Positions 1-9,350 of a stretch of DNA of 64,000 bases are shown piece after piece (the stretch's first letter is position 1; the number at the start of each line of letters is the position of its first letter). The DNA comes from an uncultured Draconibacterium sp. Its GTDB lineage: Bacteria > Bacteroidota > Bacteroidia > Bacteroidales > Prolixibacteraceae. Under the pieces are notes generated by a model. The model had not been told where the DNA came from. It made no database searches and worked only from the letters and a program-made list of their open reading frames with translations. The DNA lies in NCBI RefSeq assembly GCF_963676815.1, contig NZ_OY781365.1:4808501-4872500 (forward strand), given 5' to 3'. The position numbers and the translations under genes were made by a program.

Positions 1-585
1 TGTTTCTGTTACCTCGAGCTGATTATTTACAAGTTTGGCTTGCTGGTTGGGGGTAATTACTGTTTGTGCCCCGCCCGGTAGTTTTACCTTCACTTTTCCG
101 GTTAAACAATTTACTTCGTAGTTGGCATCTCGCGAGTAAATATTAAAACTGGTACCTAAAACAGTAGTGGTTCCGTTGGTGCTAACCACCGAAAAACTTT
201 TCCCTTTTTCCACTTCAAAATATCCTTCACCCTCGAAATTAAGGCTGCGGTTTATTTTCCACCAGTAAGGATGAAACTGCAGGCTCGATTGGCCGTTTAA
301 ATCAACCATCGATCCGTCAGGTAACTCAACCCGGTATTGTTCTCCGGCCATTGTTGAATAGTCTTCGTGGTAGAAACGAATAAAACTGCCAATTCCCAGC
401 AATATAATAACTGAGGCGGCTACTGTCCAATTGCGAAGATTAAGTTGAATAACTTTCTTCTCCTCTTTTTTCGGAGCCGACAATTTGTCTTCCATTGCAC
501 TCCAAATATCCTCTTTCGATCGGGAATATTCCACTTCCAGCAGGTTACTTAGTTTTTCTATTTTTTCGCTATTATCGTTTTTCAT
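1..585 (-). CDS. FecR family anti-sigma factor (partial, 3' end off window)
   Basis: Read by hand from an ATG at 585 leftward; the frame stays open to base 1, so about 195 N-terminal residues are visible. Residues 1-45 are a charged cytoplasmic segment, followed by one membrane segment near residues 53-70 (WTVAASVIILLGIGSFI). The periplasmic FecR domain follows, with the family signatures YRVELPDGSMVDLNG, FEGEGYFEV and TVLGTSFNIYS. FecR proteins sense a TonB-dependent receptor and control a partner ECF sigma factor. The sigma gene lies 15 bp upstream on the same strand, the usual pairing. A SusC-like receptor gene may follow beyond the left edge, but this is inference. Family assignment is firm; the ligand is unknown. 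Confidence 0.93.
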   Translation of the reverse strand, partial: MKNDNSEKIEKLSNLLEVEYSRSKEDIWSAMEDKLSAPKKEEKKVIQLNLRNWTVAASVIILLGIGSFIRFYHEDYSTMAGEQYRVELPDGSMVDLNGQSSLQFHPYWWKINRSLNFEGEGYFEVEKGKSFSVVSTNGTTTVLGTSFNIYSRDANYEVNCLTGKVKVKLPGGAQTVITPNQQAKLVNNQLEVTET

Positions 586-600
586 CTTTTCTTTTTTCTG

Positions 601-1098
601 TTAACCATTATAATTCAGTCTTAAACGCAACAGGCCTAAAGCATTTCTCATGCGTTTTTCAACGGCCTTCAAACTTATTCCGAGGCGTTCGGCAATTTCA
701 GTTTGTTTACATCCTTCATGCCGGCTCAATAAAAATACGGTTCGTTGTTTTTCTGTCATTTCGGCCAGTGCCTTTTCGTATTCATCTTTTAGTTGTTCAT
801 ATTCAATTAGTTCGTCAGGTTTTATTGCTTCATCGTTTAATTTAAACTGCACCGTGTTTTTATAATTCTCAGCTACTTTTTCATGCCGGTATTTCGATAT
901 AAATTCGTTAGCCGCCAATTTGTACAGTAGCCCTACGTTTTTTTTCGGATCGTAGTCAAAATCCTTCTCCCAAAATTTCATAAACACATCTTGTGCAATG
1001 TCAGTCGCCAAATCCTTATCTCCCGATCGGTAATAGATATAGTTTCTTATTCGGTCAAACTGCTCGTCAAATAATTTTTTAAACTCGCTCTTAGTCAA
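601..1098 (-). CDS. ECF sigma factor (Bacteroidota sigma-70 family, FecI-like)
   Basis: 165 aa, the usual length for an extracytoplasmic-function sigma factor. Region 2 lies at about residues 10-75, with IRNYIYYRSGDKDLATDIAQ (core RNA polymerase and -10 binding). Region 4 lies at about 108-160, with the helix-turn-helix KQTEIAERLGISLKAVEKRM that reads the -35 element. There is no region 1 or 3. It probably directs RNA polymerase to a TonB-receptor operon when released by the FecR protein encoded just downstream. The gene stands alone on its upstream side, with 235 bp to the next gene. Target genes cannot be identified from this window. Confidence 0.95.
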   Translation of the reverse strand: MTKSEFKKLFDEQFDRIRNYIYYRSGDKDLATDIAQDVFMKFWEKDFDYDPKKNVGLLYKLAANEFISKYRHEKVAENYKNTVQFKLNDEAIKPDELIEYEQLKDEYEKALAEMTEKQRTVFLLSRHEGCKQTEIAERLGISLKAVEKRMRNALGLLRLRLNYNG

Positions 1099-1333
1099 CG
1101 TTTTTAATTTATCAGATGAATTAAAACCAACTTATTCGTTTTTTGCGTTTAATAATTGCGAATATTTCTATTCATCAATTTTCAACTTGTACTTAAATAC
1201 CGATTACAAGTTAATTATCCCTACCTTTTTAAAAAAGAAAGTTTTAGAATATTACGTTTTTACCACTGTTAATGCGATAAAGCAGCCTGGAATAGAAGAT
1301 GTTTTGGAGGATTTCTTCGCTATTATTTCGAAA

Positions 1334-3670
1334 CTATTTGATGTTGAGCGTATCCTGCAGGCGAATATCATTTGATGCAGCACCAATCATCAGCTTAAAA
1401 TCGCCGGGTTCAACAACGCGTTTATAGTTTGCATCGATAATGCTGAGTTGGTCTTTCTCCAAACTGAAAGTAACCTGTTTCTGTTCTCCTTTTTTCAGAA
1501 ATACCTGTTTAAAATCAATCAGTTGTTTAATCGGCCGAACCGTTGATGCATACTCATCACGTAAATAGAGTTGAACCACTTCGGTGCCATCAAAATCTCC
1601 AGTATTTTCAAGCTTGAAAGTGATGCTAAATTCATTCTCACTAACTGTTTTAATACTCATTTCTTTGTAATCAAACGAAGTGTAACTTTTTCCGGCTCCA
1701 AAAGCATATAAAGGATCAGATGAACCTTCAACGTAACTGTGGGCTTTCGGATTCTTTTTGTTGTAGTAATTGGGTAACTGGCCAACATTGGCGGCTACTG
1801 TAACTGGCATTCTTCCGCTCGGATTATAGTCGCCAAAAAGTACATCGGCAATACCATTGCCACCTTGTTCTCCCGGGTACCAGGCTGTAAGCAGGGCATC
1901 AGCATTTTCTGCTGCCCAGTTCATTTTTAAAGGGCGTCCTTCAATGTAAATTACCACCATTGGCTTGCCCGTGTTTTTAATGGCTTTCAGTAGTTTTAAC
2001 TGGTCGCCCATCAAATCAAGGGTCATGCGGTCGTTGCCTTCGCCACTTTCCATGTCGCTAAGCAATTCAGGGTTTGCAACCGCAGCGCCGGTTTCTTTAT
2101 AGTCGGTACTAAAATCGCGGGCACTTGATCCACCAACAACTACAACAACTACATCGGCATTATTTGCCGCTTTTACTGCAGCCGGAATATCCGATTGCGT
2201 AGTGTCTCGAATGGCACAACCCTTCTTATAAATTACGTTTTCTGCACCAAGTTTATTCACAATACCTTCGTAAACGGTAACCACCGATTCGGCAGGTTGA
2301 GGTGCAGTGTAATCGCCCAGTTGATTGTACATCATATCGGCATTGGGGCCAACAACGGCGACTTTTATATCCTTTTTAGGTAGTGGTAAAACACCATTTT
2401 TATTTTCGAGAAGTACTGTCGACTGTTGTGCCATTTTTCTAGCCAGTTCAATGTGGTTCGCATTATGAACGATTTCTGCAGCTTTTTGTGGCTCGACAAA
2501 AGGCTGATCAAAAAGTCCCATTTCAAATTTTAAACGAATAACGTGGCAAACGGCCGAATCAATTATACTTTCATCCAGAATGGCCTGCTCAACGGCGCTT
2601 TTAAGTCTTATGTAAGCTTGTCCACCTAAATCAACATTAGTACCGGCTTCAATGGCTTTTAAGGCTGCTTCTTCAGCAGTTTTTACGATGTAATGCGAAC
2701 CGGCAATTCCTTCAATGCTAAACAAATCGGAAACTGTGTAGCCTCTGAATTCCCAGTCGTTGCGCAAAATGTCGGTCAGGTATTCTTTGTTCATGGTCGA
2801 TGGAATTCCATCAATTGAATTGTAAGATGTCATTACCGACAAAGCACCAGCATCAATAGCGGCTTTAAACGGCGGGAAATAATTCTCCAGCAAATCGCGG
2901 CGGCTGAGAATTGATGCATTTCCGTTTATGCCCGATTCAGGCACACCGTAAGCAACAAAGTGTTTTAATGTTGAAATTACACTGTTGGGGTTCGACAGGT
3001 TGCCTCCGCCAAGACCCTTTACCATTGCGCTTCCCATGCGGGCAATAAGGATAGGATCTTCTCCAAAAGTTTCTTCAACGCGCGACCATCGTGGATCGCG
3101 GGCCAGATCAAGAATGGGACCATAGGCAATGTGCGCTCCCTGTGCACGAATTTCGGCACCGATAGCTTGTCCCATTTCCACCATTAGTTCAGTATTAAAA
3201 GTTGCAGCCTGTCCCAAACTTGTTGGAAAAACGGTTGTACCGATTGCCATATGTCCGTGGGCAGCTTCTTCGGCTAAAAATACCGGAATGCCCAAACGTG
3301 AATTGTCAATTAGGTATTGTTGCAATGCATTTGCTGCCTCGGCTGCCTGTACTGGTGAAAGACCTGTTTTCAACGTTTTCTGTGTCCATGGGTCGGCGCG
3401 GAAAGTGGCCCAGTACATGCCGGGTTGTTTTTCTTTTTGCAGGTTCTTGAATGTTTCTGAAACCGCAACTTCAGTGCCATTTTTTTCATACATTTCCCAA
3501 CCCATAGGGCATAGTAACTGCCCTAGTTTTTCATCCAAAGTCATGTGGCTCAGCAAATCCTGAGTTCGTTCTTCAACTGAGTGCTGCTTGCTTTTGTAGA
3601 TAGGTTTTGCCGGTTGAGCATTTGCAATACAACTCATCAACAGCAAACATAAAAGAATTCTGAACCCCAT
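1334..3670 (-). CDS. Glycoside hydrolase family 3 (beta-glucosidase/xylosidase type)
   Basis: 778 aa with an N-terminal signal peptide (MGFRILLCLLLMSCIANAQP), so exported. The GH3 N-terminal barrel spans about residues 35-380 and contains STLKHF (233-238). The expected nucleophile is Asp315 in YTVSDLFS; most relatives have SDW, so Leu replaces Trp here. The C-terminal alpha/beta sandwich spans about 415-650 and a fibronectin-III-like domain about 690-765. The arrangement resembles BglX. The enzyme should remove terminal beta-linked glucose or xylose from oligosaccharides in the periplasm or at the surface. Family is certain; exact substrate cannot be read from sequence. The ECF sigma/FecR pair is next to it on the same strand but 235 bp away, so co-regulation is not shown. 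Confidence 0.93.
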   Translation of the reverse strand: MGFRILLCLLLMSCIANAQPAKPIYKSKQHSVEERTQDLLSHMTLDEKLGQLLCPMGWEMYEKNGTEVAVSETFKNLQKEKQPGMYWATFRADPWTQKTLKTGLSPVQAAEAANALQQYLIDNSRLGIPVFLAEEAAHGHMAIGTTVFPTSLGQAATFNTELMVEMGQAIGAEIRAQGAHIAYGPILDLARDPRWSRVEETFGEDPILIARMGSAMVKGLGGGNLSNPNSVISTLKHFVAYGVPESGINGNASILSRRDLLENYFPPFKAAIDAGALSVMTSYNSIDGIPSTMNKEYLTDILRNDWEFRGYTVSDLFSIEGIAGSHYIVKTAEEAALKAIEAGTNVDLGGQAYIRLKSAVEQAILDESIIDSAVCHVIRLKFEMGLFDQPFVEPQKAAEIVHNANHIELARKMAQQSTVLLENKNGVLPLPKKDIKVAVVGPNADMMYNQLGDYTAPQPAESVVTVYEGIVNKLGAENVIYKKGCAIRDTTQSDIPAAVKAANNADVVVVVVGGSSARDFSTDYKETGAAVANPELLSDMESGEGNDRMTLDLMGDQLKLLKAIKNTGKPMVVIYIEGRPLKMNWAAENADALLTAWYPGEQGGNGIADVLFGDYNPSGRMPVTVAANVGQLPNYYNKKNPKAHSYVEGSSDPLYAFGAGKSYTSFDYKEMSIKTVSENEFSITFKLENTGDFDGTEVVQLYLRDEYASTVRPIKQLIDFKQVFLKKGEQKQVTFSLEKDQLSIIDANYKRVVEPGDFKLMIGAASNDIRLQDTLNIK

Positions 3671-3790
3671 AGCTTGAATTTTATCTAATGAAAATTACAG
3701 CGCAAAAATATGGAATACCTTTAAATATTCAACGGAATTGAGCAGAACAGTTGTAAGGTTAAAGTATAATTGATAATTGAAGCTGCGCGA

Positions 3791-4492
3791 TTAATCGTTA
3801 GCCAGGTTTACAATGTGGCAGGCTACAACTCCAGCTGTTTCCGTCCGCAAACGAGCATCTCCAAGCGAGATAGCTTTAAATCCACTTTGTAAAGCCAGAT
3901 TTACTTCTTCCGGACTAAAATCGCCCTCGGGACCAATTAAAATCAAAACTTTTTCGCCGGGTTTTACCACGTTTTTTAGGTGAGGTTTTTCGCCTTCATT
4001 ACAATGGGCAATATATTTTTTTGTTTCTGTGGCTTGTTGGAGGAGGTCTGATAATTTAGTCAGTTCATTAAGCCTGGGCAGGTAGGCTTTTACGGATTGT
4101 TTCATGGCTGAAACCAGGATTTTCTCCAAACGCTCAGGTTTTATCACTTTACGTTCCGAATGTTCTGAAAGGAGAGGGGTGATTTCATCGATACCTATTT
4201 CTGTGCATTTTTCCAAAAACCACTCGGTGCGGTCGATATTTTTTGTAGGGGCAATTGCAATGTGTAAATGGAAATCTTTTTTGCCGAACTCAGTTTGTGA
4301 ATCAATGATGCTAAGTTTGCATTTTTTGGGATTGGCATTAGTAATTCGTGCCCTATAAAATCCACCTTTACCATCAATTAACTCAATTTGGTCGCCTTCG
4401 TTTAAACGTAGTACGCGAATGGCATGTTTTGATTCGGTTTCGTTTAAAATAACTTCGGCACCCGAAATATTAGGGACGTAAAATAACTGCAT
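3791..4492 (-). CDS. rsmE: 16S rRNA (uracil-1498-N3)-methyltransferase
   Basis: 233 aa, normal family length. It has an N-terminal PUA-like RNA-binding region (residues 1-70, including HAIRVLRLNEGDQIELIDGKG) and a SPOUT methyltransferase domain. The SAM-binding trefoil-knot signatures are ILIGPEGDFSPEEV and ISLGDARLRTETAGV near the C-terminus. The protein methylates N3 of U1498 in the decoding centre of 16S rRNA. It sits 76 bp upstream of the cydB stop on the same strand and may be transcribed independently. Confidence 0.95.
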   Translation of the reverse strand: MQLFYVPNISGAEVILNETESKHAIRVLRLNEGDQIELIDGKGGFYRARITNANPKKCKLSIIDSQTEFGKKDFHLHIAIAPTKNIDRTEWFLEKCTEIGIDEITPLLSEHSERKVIKPERLEKILVSAMKQSVKAYLPRLNELTKLSDLLQQATETKKYIAHCNEGEKPHLKNVVKPGEKVLILIGPEGDFSPEEVNLALQSGFKAISLGDARLRTETAGVVACHIVNLAND

Positions 4493-4567
4493 AAACTCAA
4501 AACTTTTTCAAATGCCAAAGTTACTAAAAATGTTATTCTGTATTTTTTTGAAGCTACAAATTGATTG

Positions 4568-5572
4568 TTATTCTTCAGGCTCCTCGCTAAATTTAAAGGT
4601 TTTATACAGGTATCCCATCGCGGGAAAAATAATCAGTACTCCAACCACCAGTGCAATCAACAAAAACATCTGTACTTCTTTTGGCGCTTTGGCTGCCTGA
4701 ATGGTAATATCGTGACCGCTGTTTGTTTTCACTAACACCGGAAACTGAATGGCAAACCAGCCGGTAACAATCAGAGTTGTTTGAAGCCCTGCAGTTAGTC
4801 GCAACCAATTGCCTTTGTTTTTATTCAGAAAATACCAAAAAGCAGGTAGGGCCAATGTTGCCAATACAATACATGTTACACTAATGGGCGAGTTAAAAAA
4901 ATCTTTGAGTAACGAGTGTCCGGAAAGTTTTGCAGTTGCAAACACCACCGAGCCCATAACAACCAAAGCCACAAGCAGGCGTTTTGTCATGCGGGTAAAA
5001 TAAATAATGTAGTCTTTATCTTCAATTTCGCTAACGGTAAAAATACCTGCCAAAAATGCGAATAGCAGCACCATAAACAATCCCATGCTTACCGAAAACC
5101 AGTTGAACCACGGATGAATATACACGGCATAAAATCCAAGCTCATAATTCATTGAAATTTCTCCAAGAATTAGTCCGCCAACTGTTACACCTAAAAAGAA
5201 AGTGGTGAAAAGACTGGAGTAGCGAAAAATTGCCGAATAAATTGCTTTTGTGCGTTCTTCATCAATATCGTAATGGCGGAATGTAAAGGCTGATCCGCGG
5301 GCAATAATACCAAGCAATACCAACAGCACCGGAATATGCAAGGTGGTAAGAATCATTGAATAGACAGATGGAAATCCAACAAACAGAATTACAACCACCA
5401 GGATTAACCACACGTGGTTAGCCTCCCAAACAGGCGCTATTGCGCGCGATACAATTTTTGATGCTTTGCCTTTCGAGAGTAACTCGAGAATACCGCCGCC
5501 AAAATCGGCACCGCCAAGTAAAACGTAAAGCATTAAACAAATAACCAGTATGATGAGATTAGCTTCAGCCAT
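4568..5572 (-). CDS. cydB: Cytochrome bd ubiquinol oxidase subunit II
   Basis: 334 aa polytopic membrane protein with the CydB N-terminal signature GGADFGGGILELL near residues 20-32 and about eight or nine hydrophobic helices. CydB pairs with CydA to form the high-affinity quinol oxidase, which reduces oxygen to water without proton pumping. Its first codons overlap the end of cydA by 8 bp, so the two are translationally coupled. The C-terminus (FKFSEEPEE) is acidic and cytoplasmic. No CydX-like small ORF was recognised between cydB and rsmE. Confidence 0.95.
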   Translation of the reverse strand: MAEANLIILVICLMLYVLLGGADFGGGILELLSKGKASKIVSRAIAPVWEANHVWLILVVVILFVGFPSVYSMILTTLHIPVLLVLLGIIARGSAFTFRHYDIDEERTKAIYSAIFRYSSLFTTFFLGVTVGGLILGEISMNYELGFYAVYIHPWFNWFSVSMGLFMVLLFAFLAGIFTVSEIEDKDYIIYFTRMTKRLLVALVVMGSVVFATAKLSGHSLLKDFFNSPISVTCIVLATLALPAFWYFLNKNKGNWLRLTAGLQTTLIVTGWFAIQFPVLVKTNSGHDITIQAAKAPKEVQMFLLIALVVGVLIIFPAMGYLYKTFKFSEEPEE

Positions 5573-6875
5573 TTTTCAGATATTTTGATTGTAACATTTT
5601 AATTTGGCGGCTCAATAACCAGGTAACTACAAAAGTAAGTACAACATAAACCGCAGTGATGGTGTAAAAAGTATACTGGATACCCGGCATTGGCGTTAAC
5701 GAATCTTTTGTTTTCATTATGCCATAAATAATCCAGGGCTGGCGGCCCACTTCGGTAACAATCCAACCGGCTTCAACGGCAATAAATCCCAAAGGTGTGG
5801 CTACTGCCAGCATGCGCAGCCACCATTTTTGTTCCAGCCAGTGTTTCCATTTGTAGGTTCCTGCAAAAAACAGCGCAGCAATCAGCATTAAAAACATTCC
5901 TATACCAACCATCAGTTGAAATGAATAGTGCGTGATAGGAACCGGCGGCCATTCGTCTTCCGGAAATTCCTCCAGTCCTTTTACTTCGGCATTAAAATCG
6001 CCATGTGCCAGGAAACTCAAAAATCCGGGTAGTTTGATTGCGTATTTTACTTCCCTGTTTTCTACATCAGGAATTCCGCCAATAATGAGTGGCGCTTTTT
6101 CCTGTGTTTCGAAATGCGACTCGAAAGCTGCTAGTTTTGCCGGTTGTAGTTCGGCTACATTTTTGGCCGCCAAATCGCCGCTTAAAGGTTGCAGAATGGC
6201 CGCTACCGAAGCAAAAGCTAATGCAATAGTTATCGCTTTTGCATGAATTTCGAGTTTGTTTTTCATGTACAAAACCGCATGTACTCCGGCCACCGCAAAT
6301 CCTGTTGCCGAGAAGGCTGCAATTGTCATGTGGTGCGCCTGCGAAAACCATGCTTTGTTAAACATGGCTTTTACCGGATCGATGTTAAAAGCTTGTCCGT
6401 CAATCCAGTCGAAACCCGATGGGGCATTCATCCATGCGTTGGCCGAAACCACAAATATACCTGATAACACGCCTGCAATTCCAACTACCATTCCCATATA
6501 CAGGTGAACCCATTTATTCAAACGTTTCCAGCCGTAAAGAAATAAACCAAGGGCGATGGCTTCCACAAAGAAAGCTGTTCCTTCCCACGAAAACGGCATA
6601 CCAAAAATAGGCCCGGCATGTTCCATAAATGTAGGCCATAACATGCCCAGCTCAAACGATAATACTGTGCCTGAAACTGCTCCAACAGCAAAAAATATGG
6701 CAACACCTTTTGCCCAGGCTTTTGCCAAATCAAGGTAAACCGGATTTTTTGTTCGTAGCCATTTTAGCTCGGCAACAAACATAAACCAGGGCATTACCAT
6801 GCCAATGCAGGCGAATATGATATGAAATCCTAACGAAACGGCCATTTGCATTCTTGCGGCCATAAACTCGTTCAT
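5565..6875 (-). CDS. cydA: Cytochrome bd ubiquinol oxidase subunit I
   Basis: 436 aa, shorter than the roughly 520-aa E. coli protein because the periplasmic Q-loop is the short type. The high-spin heme ligand is probably His18 (SLGFHIIFACIG). The proton-path glutamates are in SWEGTAFFVEAIALGLF. The quinol-binding start of the Q-loop is AKLAAFESHFET, with the conserved Lys and Glu. The conserved GRQPW motif follows. CydA carries hemes b558, b595 and d and oxidises menaquinol at the membrane. It is the first gene of a cydAB operon and has an unusually good Shine-Dalgarno sequence. Confidence 0.96.
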   Translation of the reverse strand: MNEFMAARMQMAVSLGFHIIFACIGMVMPWFMFVAELKWLRTKNPVYLDLAKAWAKGVAIFFAVGAVSGTVLSFELGMLWPTFMEHAGPIFGMPFSWEGTAFFVEAIALGLFLYGWKRLNKWVHLYMGMVVGIAGVLSGIFVVSANAWMNAPSGFDWIDGQAFNIDPVKAMFNKAWFSQAHHMTIAAFSATGFAVAGVHAVLYMKNKLEIHAKAITIALAFASVAAILQPLSGDLAAKNVAELQPAKLAAFESHFETQEKAPLIIGGIPDVENREVKYAIKLPGFLSFLAHGDFNAEVKGLEEFPEDEWPPVPITHYSFQLMVGIGMFLMLIAALFFAGTYKWKHWLEQKWWLRMLAVATPLGFIAVEAGWIVTEVGRQPWIIYGIMKTKDSLTPMPGIQYTFYTITAVYVVLTFVVTWLLSRQIKMLQSKYLKNG

Positions 6876-6879
6876 AAAA

Positions 6880-6886
6880 CCTCCTT
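6880..6886 (-). promoter_or_regulatory. Strong Shine-Dalgarno sequence of cydA
   Basis: On the minus strand AAGGAGG lies 4 nt before the ATG of cydA. Canonical sites like this are uncommon in Bacteroidota, where most genes in this window have none, so it both supports this start codon and suggests strong translation. Confidence 0.75.
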
Positions 6887-7004
6887 TTTATAGTGCAATA
6901 TATTATTCCATTAACAGCGATGTTTCAGTGGGGTTTGCTTAAAAAATGATCTAAATTCAATTCTATATAAGAACGAATATTGAAGGATGCTGATTTATTG
7001 AATG

Positions 7005-7019
7005 ATAAGCAATGCTTAT
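7005..7019. promoter_or_regulatory. Palindrome ATAAGCA-A-TGCTTAT upstream of cydA
   Basis: A perfect 7-bp inverted repeat around one base, 130-145 bp before the cydA start. Two further TGCTTA copies lie at 7034-7039 and 7047-7052. The site is too far downstream of the SixA-like gene and lacks a T-tract, so a terminator is unlikely. An operator for cydAB is possible but unproven. Confidence 0.4.
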
Positions 7020-7110
7020 TTGTCTTTTATTGTTGCTTATTTAGAATGCTTAGGAATACCACAGCATAATTATACCCGTTTTGCCGGGGCGATAATAAAG
7101 GGGGGCACGC

Positions 7111-7605
7111 TTACTTGAACATTCGCGGAACCAAATGAAAAGCCAGTTTCCCGCTTCGGGCTTCTGCATCTTCCCATTTTTCTATATCGAAATTTATTCC
7201 CACCGTTGAGGTTGTAGGCATATCGCTGTAAAATTCATCGAGCAAATTACACACATAGTAGTAAAATCCCGGATTATGCCCGAAAAAGAAAACGGTGTTT
7301 GCATTTTGTGGCAGCGTTTTTATCAATTCCAGAAAATCATTGGTAGTAAGGCCATCATAAATGTCTTCAACAGTAATAATATCTTGTCGTCTGAAATCCA
7401 GATTCTCGGCAAAAATCATAGCTGTTTTAAAGGCACGTTTAGCGGGGCTCGAAATAATTTTGTCGGGTTTTATACTTCGCTTTTTTAGTTCATCACTAAT
7501 TAGCTTGGCATCCTTTTTTCCTCGTTCGCGTAAGTCGCGCGTAAAATCATCTTCGTACCCGTAAGGTACAGCTTTGCCGTGTCGTACGATTACTACCTGT
7601 TTCAT
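7111..7605 (-). CDS. SixA-like histidine phosphatase family protein
   Basis: 164 aa with the phosphohistidine-phosphatase signature VIVRHGKAV near residue 9 (RHG, with the catalytic His) and the second histidine in FFGHNPG. Length and layout match SixA-type phosphatases, which dephosphorylate phosphohistidine or small phosphorylated metabolites. It is probably cytoplasmic, with no signal peptide. It lies in a run of small minus-strand genes and has no visible two-component partner next to it. The physiological substrate is unknown. Confidence 0.9.
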   Translation of the reverse strand: MKQVVIVRHGKAVPYGYEDDFTRDLRERGKKDAKLISDELKKRSIKPDKIISSPAKRAFKTAMIFAENLDFRRQDIITVEDIYDGLTTNDFLELIKTLPQNANTVFFFGHNPGFYYYVCNLLDEFYSDMPTTSTVGINFDIEKWEDAEARSGKLAFHLVPRMFK

Positions 7606-7657
7606 AAATCTATTTTAAAGACCTTTTATTTTGGGAAAAAGGTCGGGTTAGTTGCTG

Positions 7658-7936
7658 TTAAATTGGTTCGTAAACATCAATAACCACTTCTGCCAGTTCG
7701 CCTATTTGCGGAACAATAGTGGTGAAATGCGGGCTGCTGTTGTGGAGATCAATCGCTGCCTGATCTTTCCATTTCTCAATCAGACAAAAAGTTGATGGGC
7801 CGTCGGTCTTTTTATGCAACGTATATTCAATGTTTCCGGCTTCGGCACGCGATGCATTTCCTAATTCGTTTACAAGTTTCAAAAATGTCGATTCCTGATC
7901 GTGTTGTACTATAAATTTTGCTATAATTACTTTCAT
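7658..7936 (-). CDS. Antibiotic biosynthesis monooxygenase (ABM) domain protein
   Basis: The start at 7936 (MKVIIAKFIVQ) gives 92 aa, the normal size of a single ABM ferredoxin-like fold. An upstream ATG at 7987 would add 17 polar residues that do not fit the family. Family features are FLKLVNELGNASRAEAGNIEYTL and the SPHF segment near the C-terminus. Relatives include YgiN-like quinol monooxygenases and heme-degrading enzymes, but many are of unknown function. It ends 52 bp before the SixA-like start on the same strand. Confidence 0.85.
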   Translation of the reverse strand: MKVIIAKFIVQHDQESTFLKLVNELGNASRAEAGNIEYTLHKKTDGPSTFCLIEKWKDQAAIDLHNSSPHFTTIVPQIGELAEVVIDVYEPI

Positions 7937-8078
7937 ATTCAGCTTGTTATGCTTTGTTTGTTTTTGTGAATTTTCCTTCGAACGCAATGACTGTTAGTGA
8001 AAATTCGGTTTTTATCTTCCGTTGGTTAAACGGCCTGTAACAAATTTAACTTAATTTGTAGCAATAAGGCAAATTTTA

Positions 8079-8591
8079 ATGAAACGAATTGGACTGTTAT
8101 CGGACACACATGGATTTATTCATGAGCGTATTTTTACTTTTTTTAATAAGGTGGATGAAATATGGCATGCCGGAGATTTTGGGAATATTGAAACTGCAGA
8201 CAGGCTGGCCGGTTTTAAACCACTGCGCGGTGTTTACGGAAATATTGACGGACAGGATGTTCGGGTGGTTCATCCGATGCACCAGCGTTTTAAGTGCGAG
8301 GAAGTGGATGTGTGGATGACACATATTGGCGGTTATCCGGGGCGTTACGAACGCTATGTAAAACCTGATATTTATACCAATTCGCCCGATTTGTTTATTA
8401 GTGGGCATTCACATATTTTAAAAGTAATTTTTGATAAAAAGCTTAATTTTCTGCATATGAATCCCGGGGCTGCAGGTTACAAAGGCTTTCATAAAGTTTG
8501 CACTGCATTGCGTTTTGTAATTGATGGGAAAGAAATACGCGATCTTGAAATTTGGGAACTCCCGCGTCATGAAGCGGTTCCGCGTATCTGA
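8079..8591 (+). CDS. YfcE/MJ0936-type metallophosphoesterase
   Basis: 170 aa with all metal-binding motifs of the small calcineurin-like phosphoesterase family: SDTHG (residues 8-12), HAGDFG, GNIDG and SGHSH. These coordinate two divalent metals and hydrolyse phosphodiesters. The protein is cytoplasmic and single-domain. It faces the PLD-like gene tail to tail with an 11-bp gap. Relatives act on artificial phosphodiesters; the natural substrate is generally unknown. Confidence 0.92.
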   Translation: MKRIGLLSDTHGFIHERIFTFFNKVDEIWHAGDFGNIETADRLAGFKPLRGVYGNIDGQDVRVVHPMHQRFKCEEVDVWMTHIGGYPGRYERYVKPDIYTNSPDLFISGHSHILKVIFDKKLNFLHMNPGAAGYKGFHKVCTALRFVIDGKEIRDLEIWELPRHEAVPRI

Positions 8592-8602
8592 TTTCTTGCT
8601 GT

Positions 8603-9277
8603 TTATTTCACTGTTGGCAGCTCGAATAACTCGGTCCAAAGCCGGTTAAATTCTTCGTCGTATTGTTTTACTATTTCGTATTTAGTTGTTGCTACCAGGT
8701 TTTCCTGGTTGTGTTTGGTGGCGGTGTAAGTCCAGTTAAAGCTTCCGGTAATGGCAATTTGTTTGTCTATTATGCCAAACTTGTTGTGCATATGATAATG
8801 CGAATGATCAGTTTTTACTGGAATTCCGGCCAGTGCTAATTTTAATATTTCAGAGCCGTGATCTGCAATCTTTTCATCATCGGTAATAATCCGAACTTTT
8901 ACACCTCGTTTATAACAAGCTTTTATTTTTCGCGCTAATTCATTATCGGTAATTGTAAATATGCAAAGGTCAACCGTTTCGGTGGCATGATCGAGTAGCT
9001 GTTTAATTTCGTTTTTAATTTCGTCGCCGGGGCTAAAAAATACCCGGTTAAAGTGAAATGCATGCCGGTTGATAAGCGTGATACAAGTCTCAAGCCATGC
9101 AATAACATGTGTGTGTCCGGATGTTTCCAGTTGTTTCCCTTTTTCAATCAAAAGACTTTTTAGCGCTTCTCTGTCGCGTCGGTTGAGTCTTTTTAAACGG
9201 CCGATTATTGATGACGGGACTTCTTTTTCTCTTAATGAATCGCAACGTTTTGCAAAGTAGTTAAAAAGGTCTTGCAT
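8603..9277 (-). CDS. Phospholipase D-like (single HKD) nuclease or hydrolase
   Basis: 224 aa. The N-terminal 90 residues are a charged helical region of unknown role. The PLD-like domain follows (about 90-220), with one complete HxK(x)4D motif in HMHNKFGIIDKQIAITGSFN. Single-HKD proteins of this kind (Nuc-like) usually dimerise to form one active site and cleave phosphodiester bonds in nucleic acid or phospholipid. There is no signal peptide. Function beyond the family is not known. Confidence 0.88.
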   Translation of the reverse strand: MQDLFNYFAKRCDSLREKEVPSSIIGRLKRLNRRDREALKSLLIEKGKQLETSGHTHVIAWLETCITLINRHAFHFNRVFFSPGDEIKNEIKQLLDHATETVDLCIFTITDNELARKIKACYKRGVKVRIITDDEKIADHGSEILKLALAGIPVKTDHSHYHMHNKFGIIDKQIAITGSFNWTYTATKHNQENLVATTKYEIVKQYDEEFNRLWTELFELPTVK

Positions 9278-9350
9278 AGATTTAAGTTAAAAGTAGAAAG
9301 GCTAAAGATCCATGATACAATTTGAACGTTTAGCAGTTTAACTATTCTGA

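Noticed and set aside
1187..1375. 62-aa plus-strand ORF near the GH3 gene end
   Set aside because: Overlaps the GH3 coding end and has no recognised family or start context.
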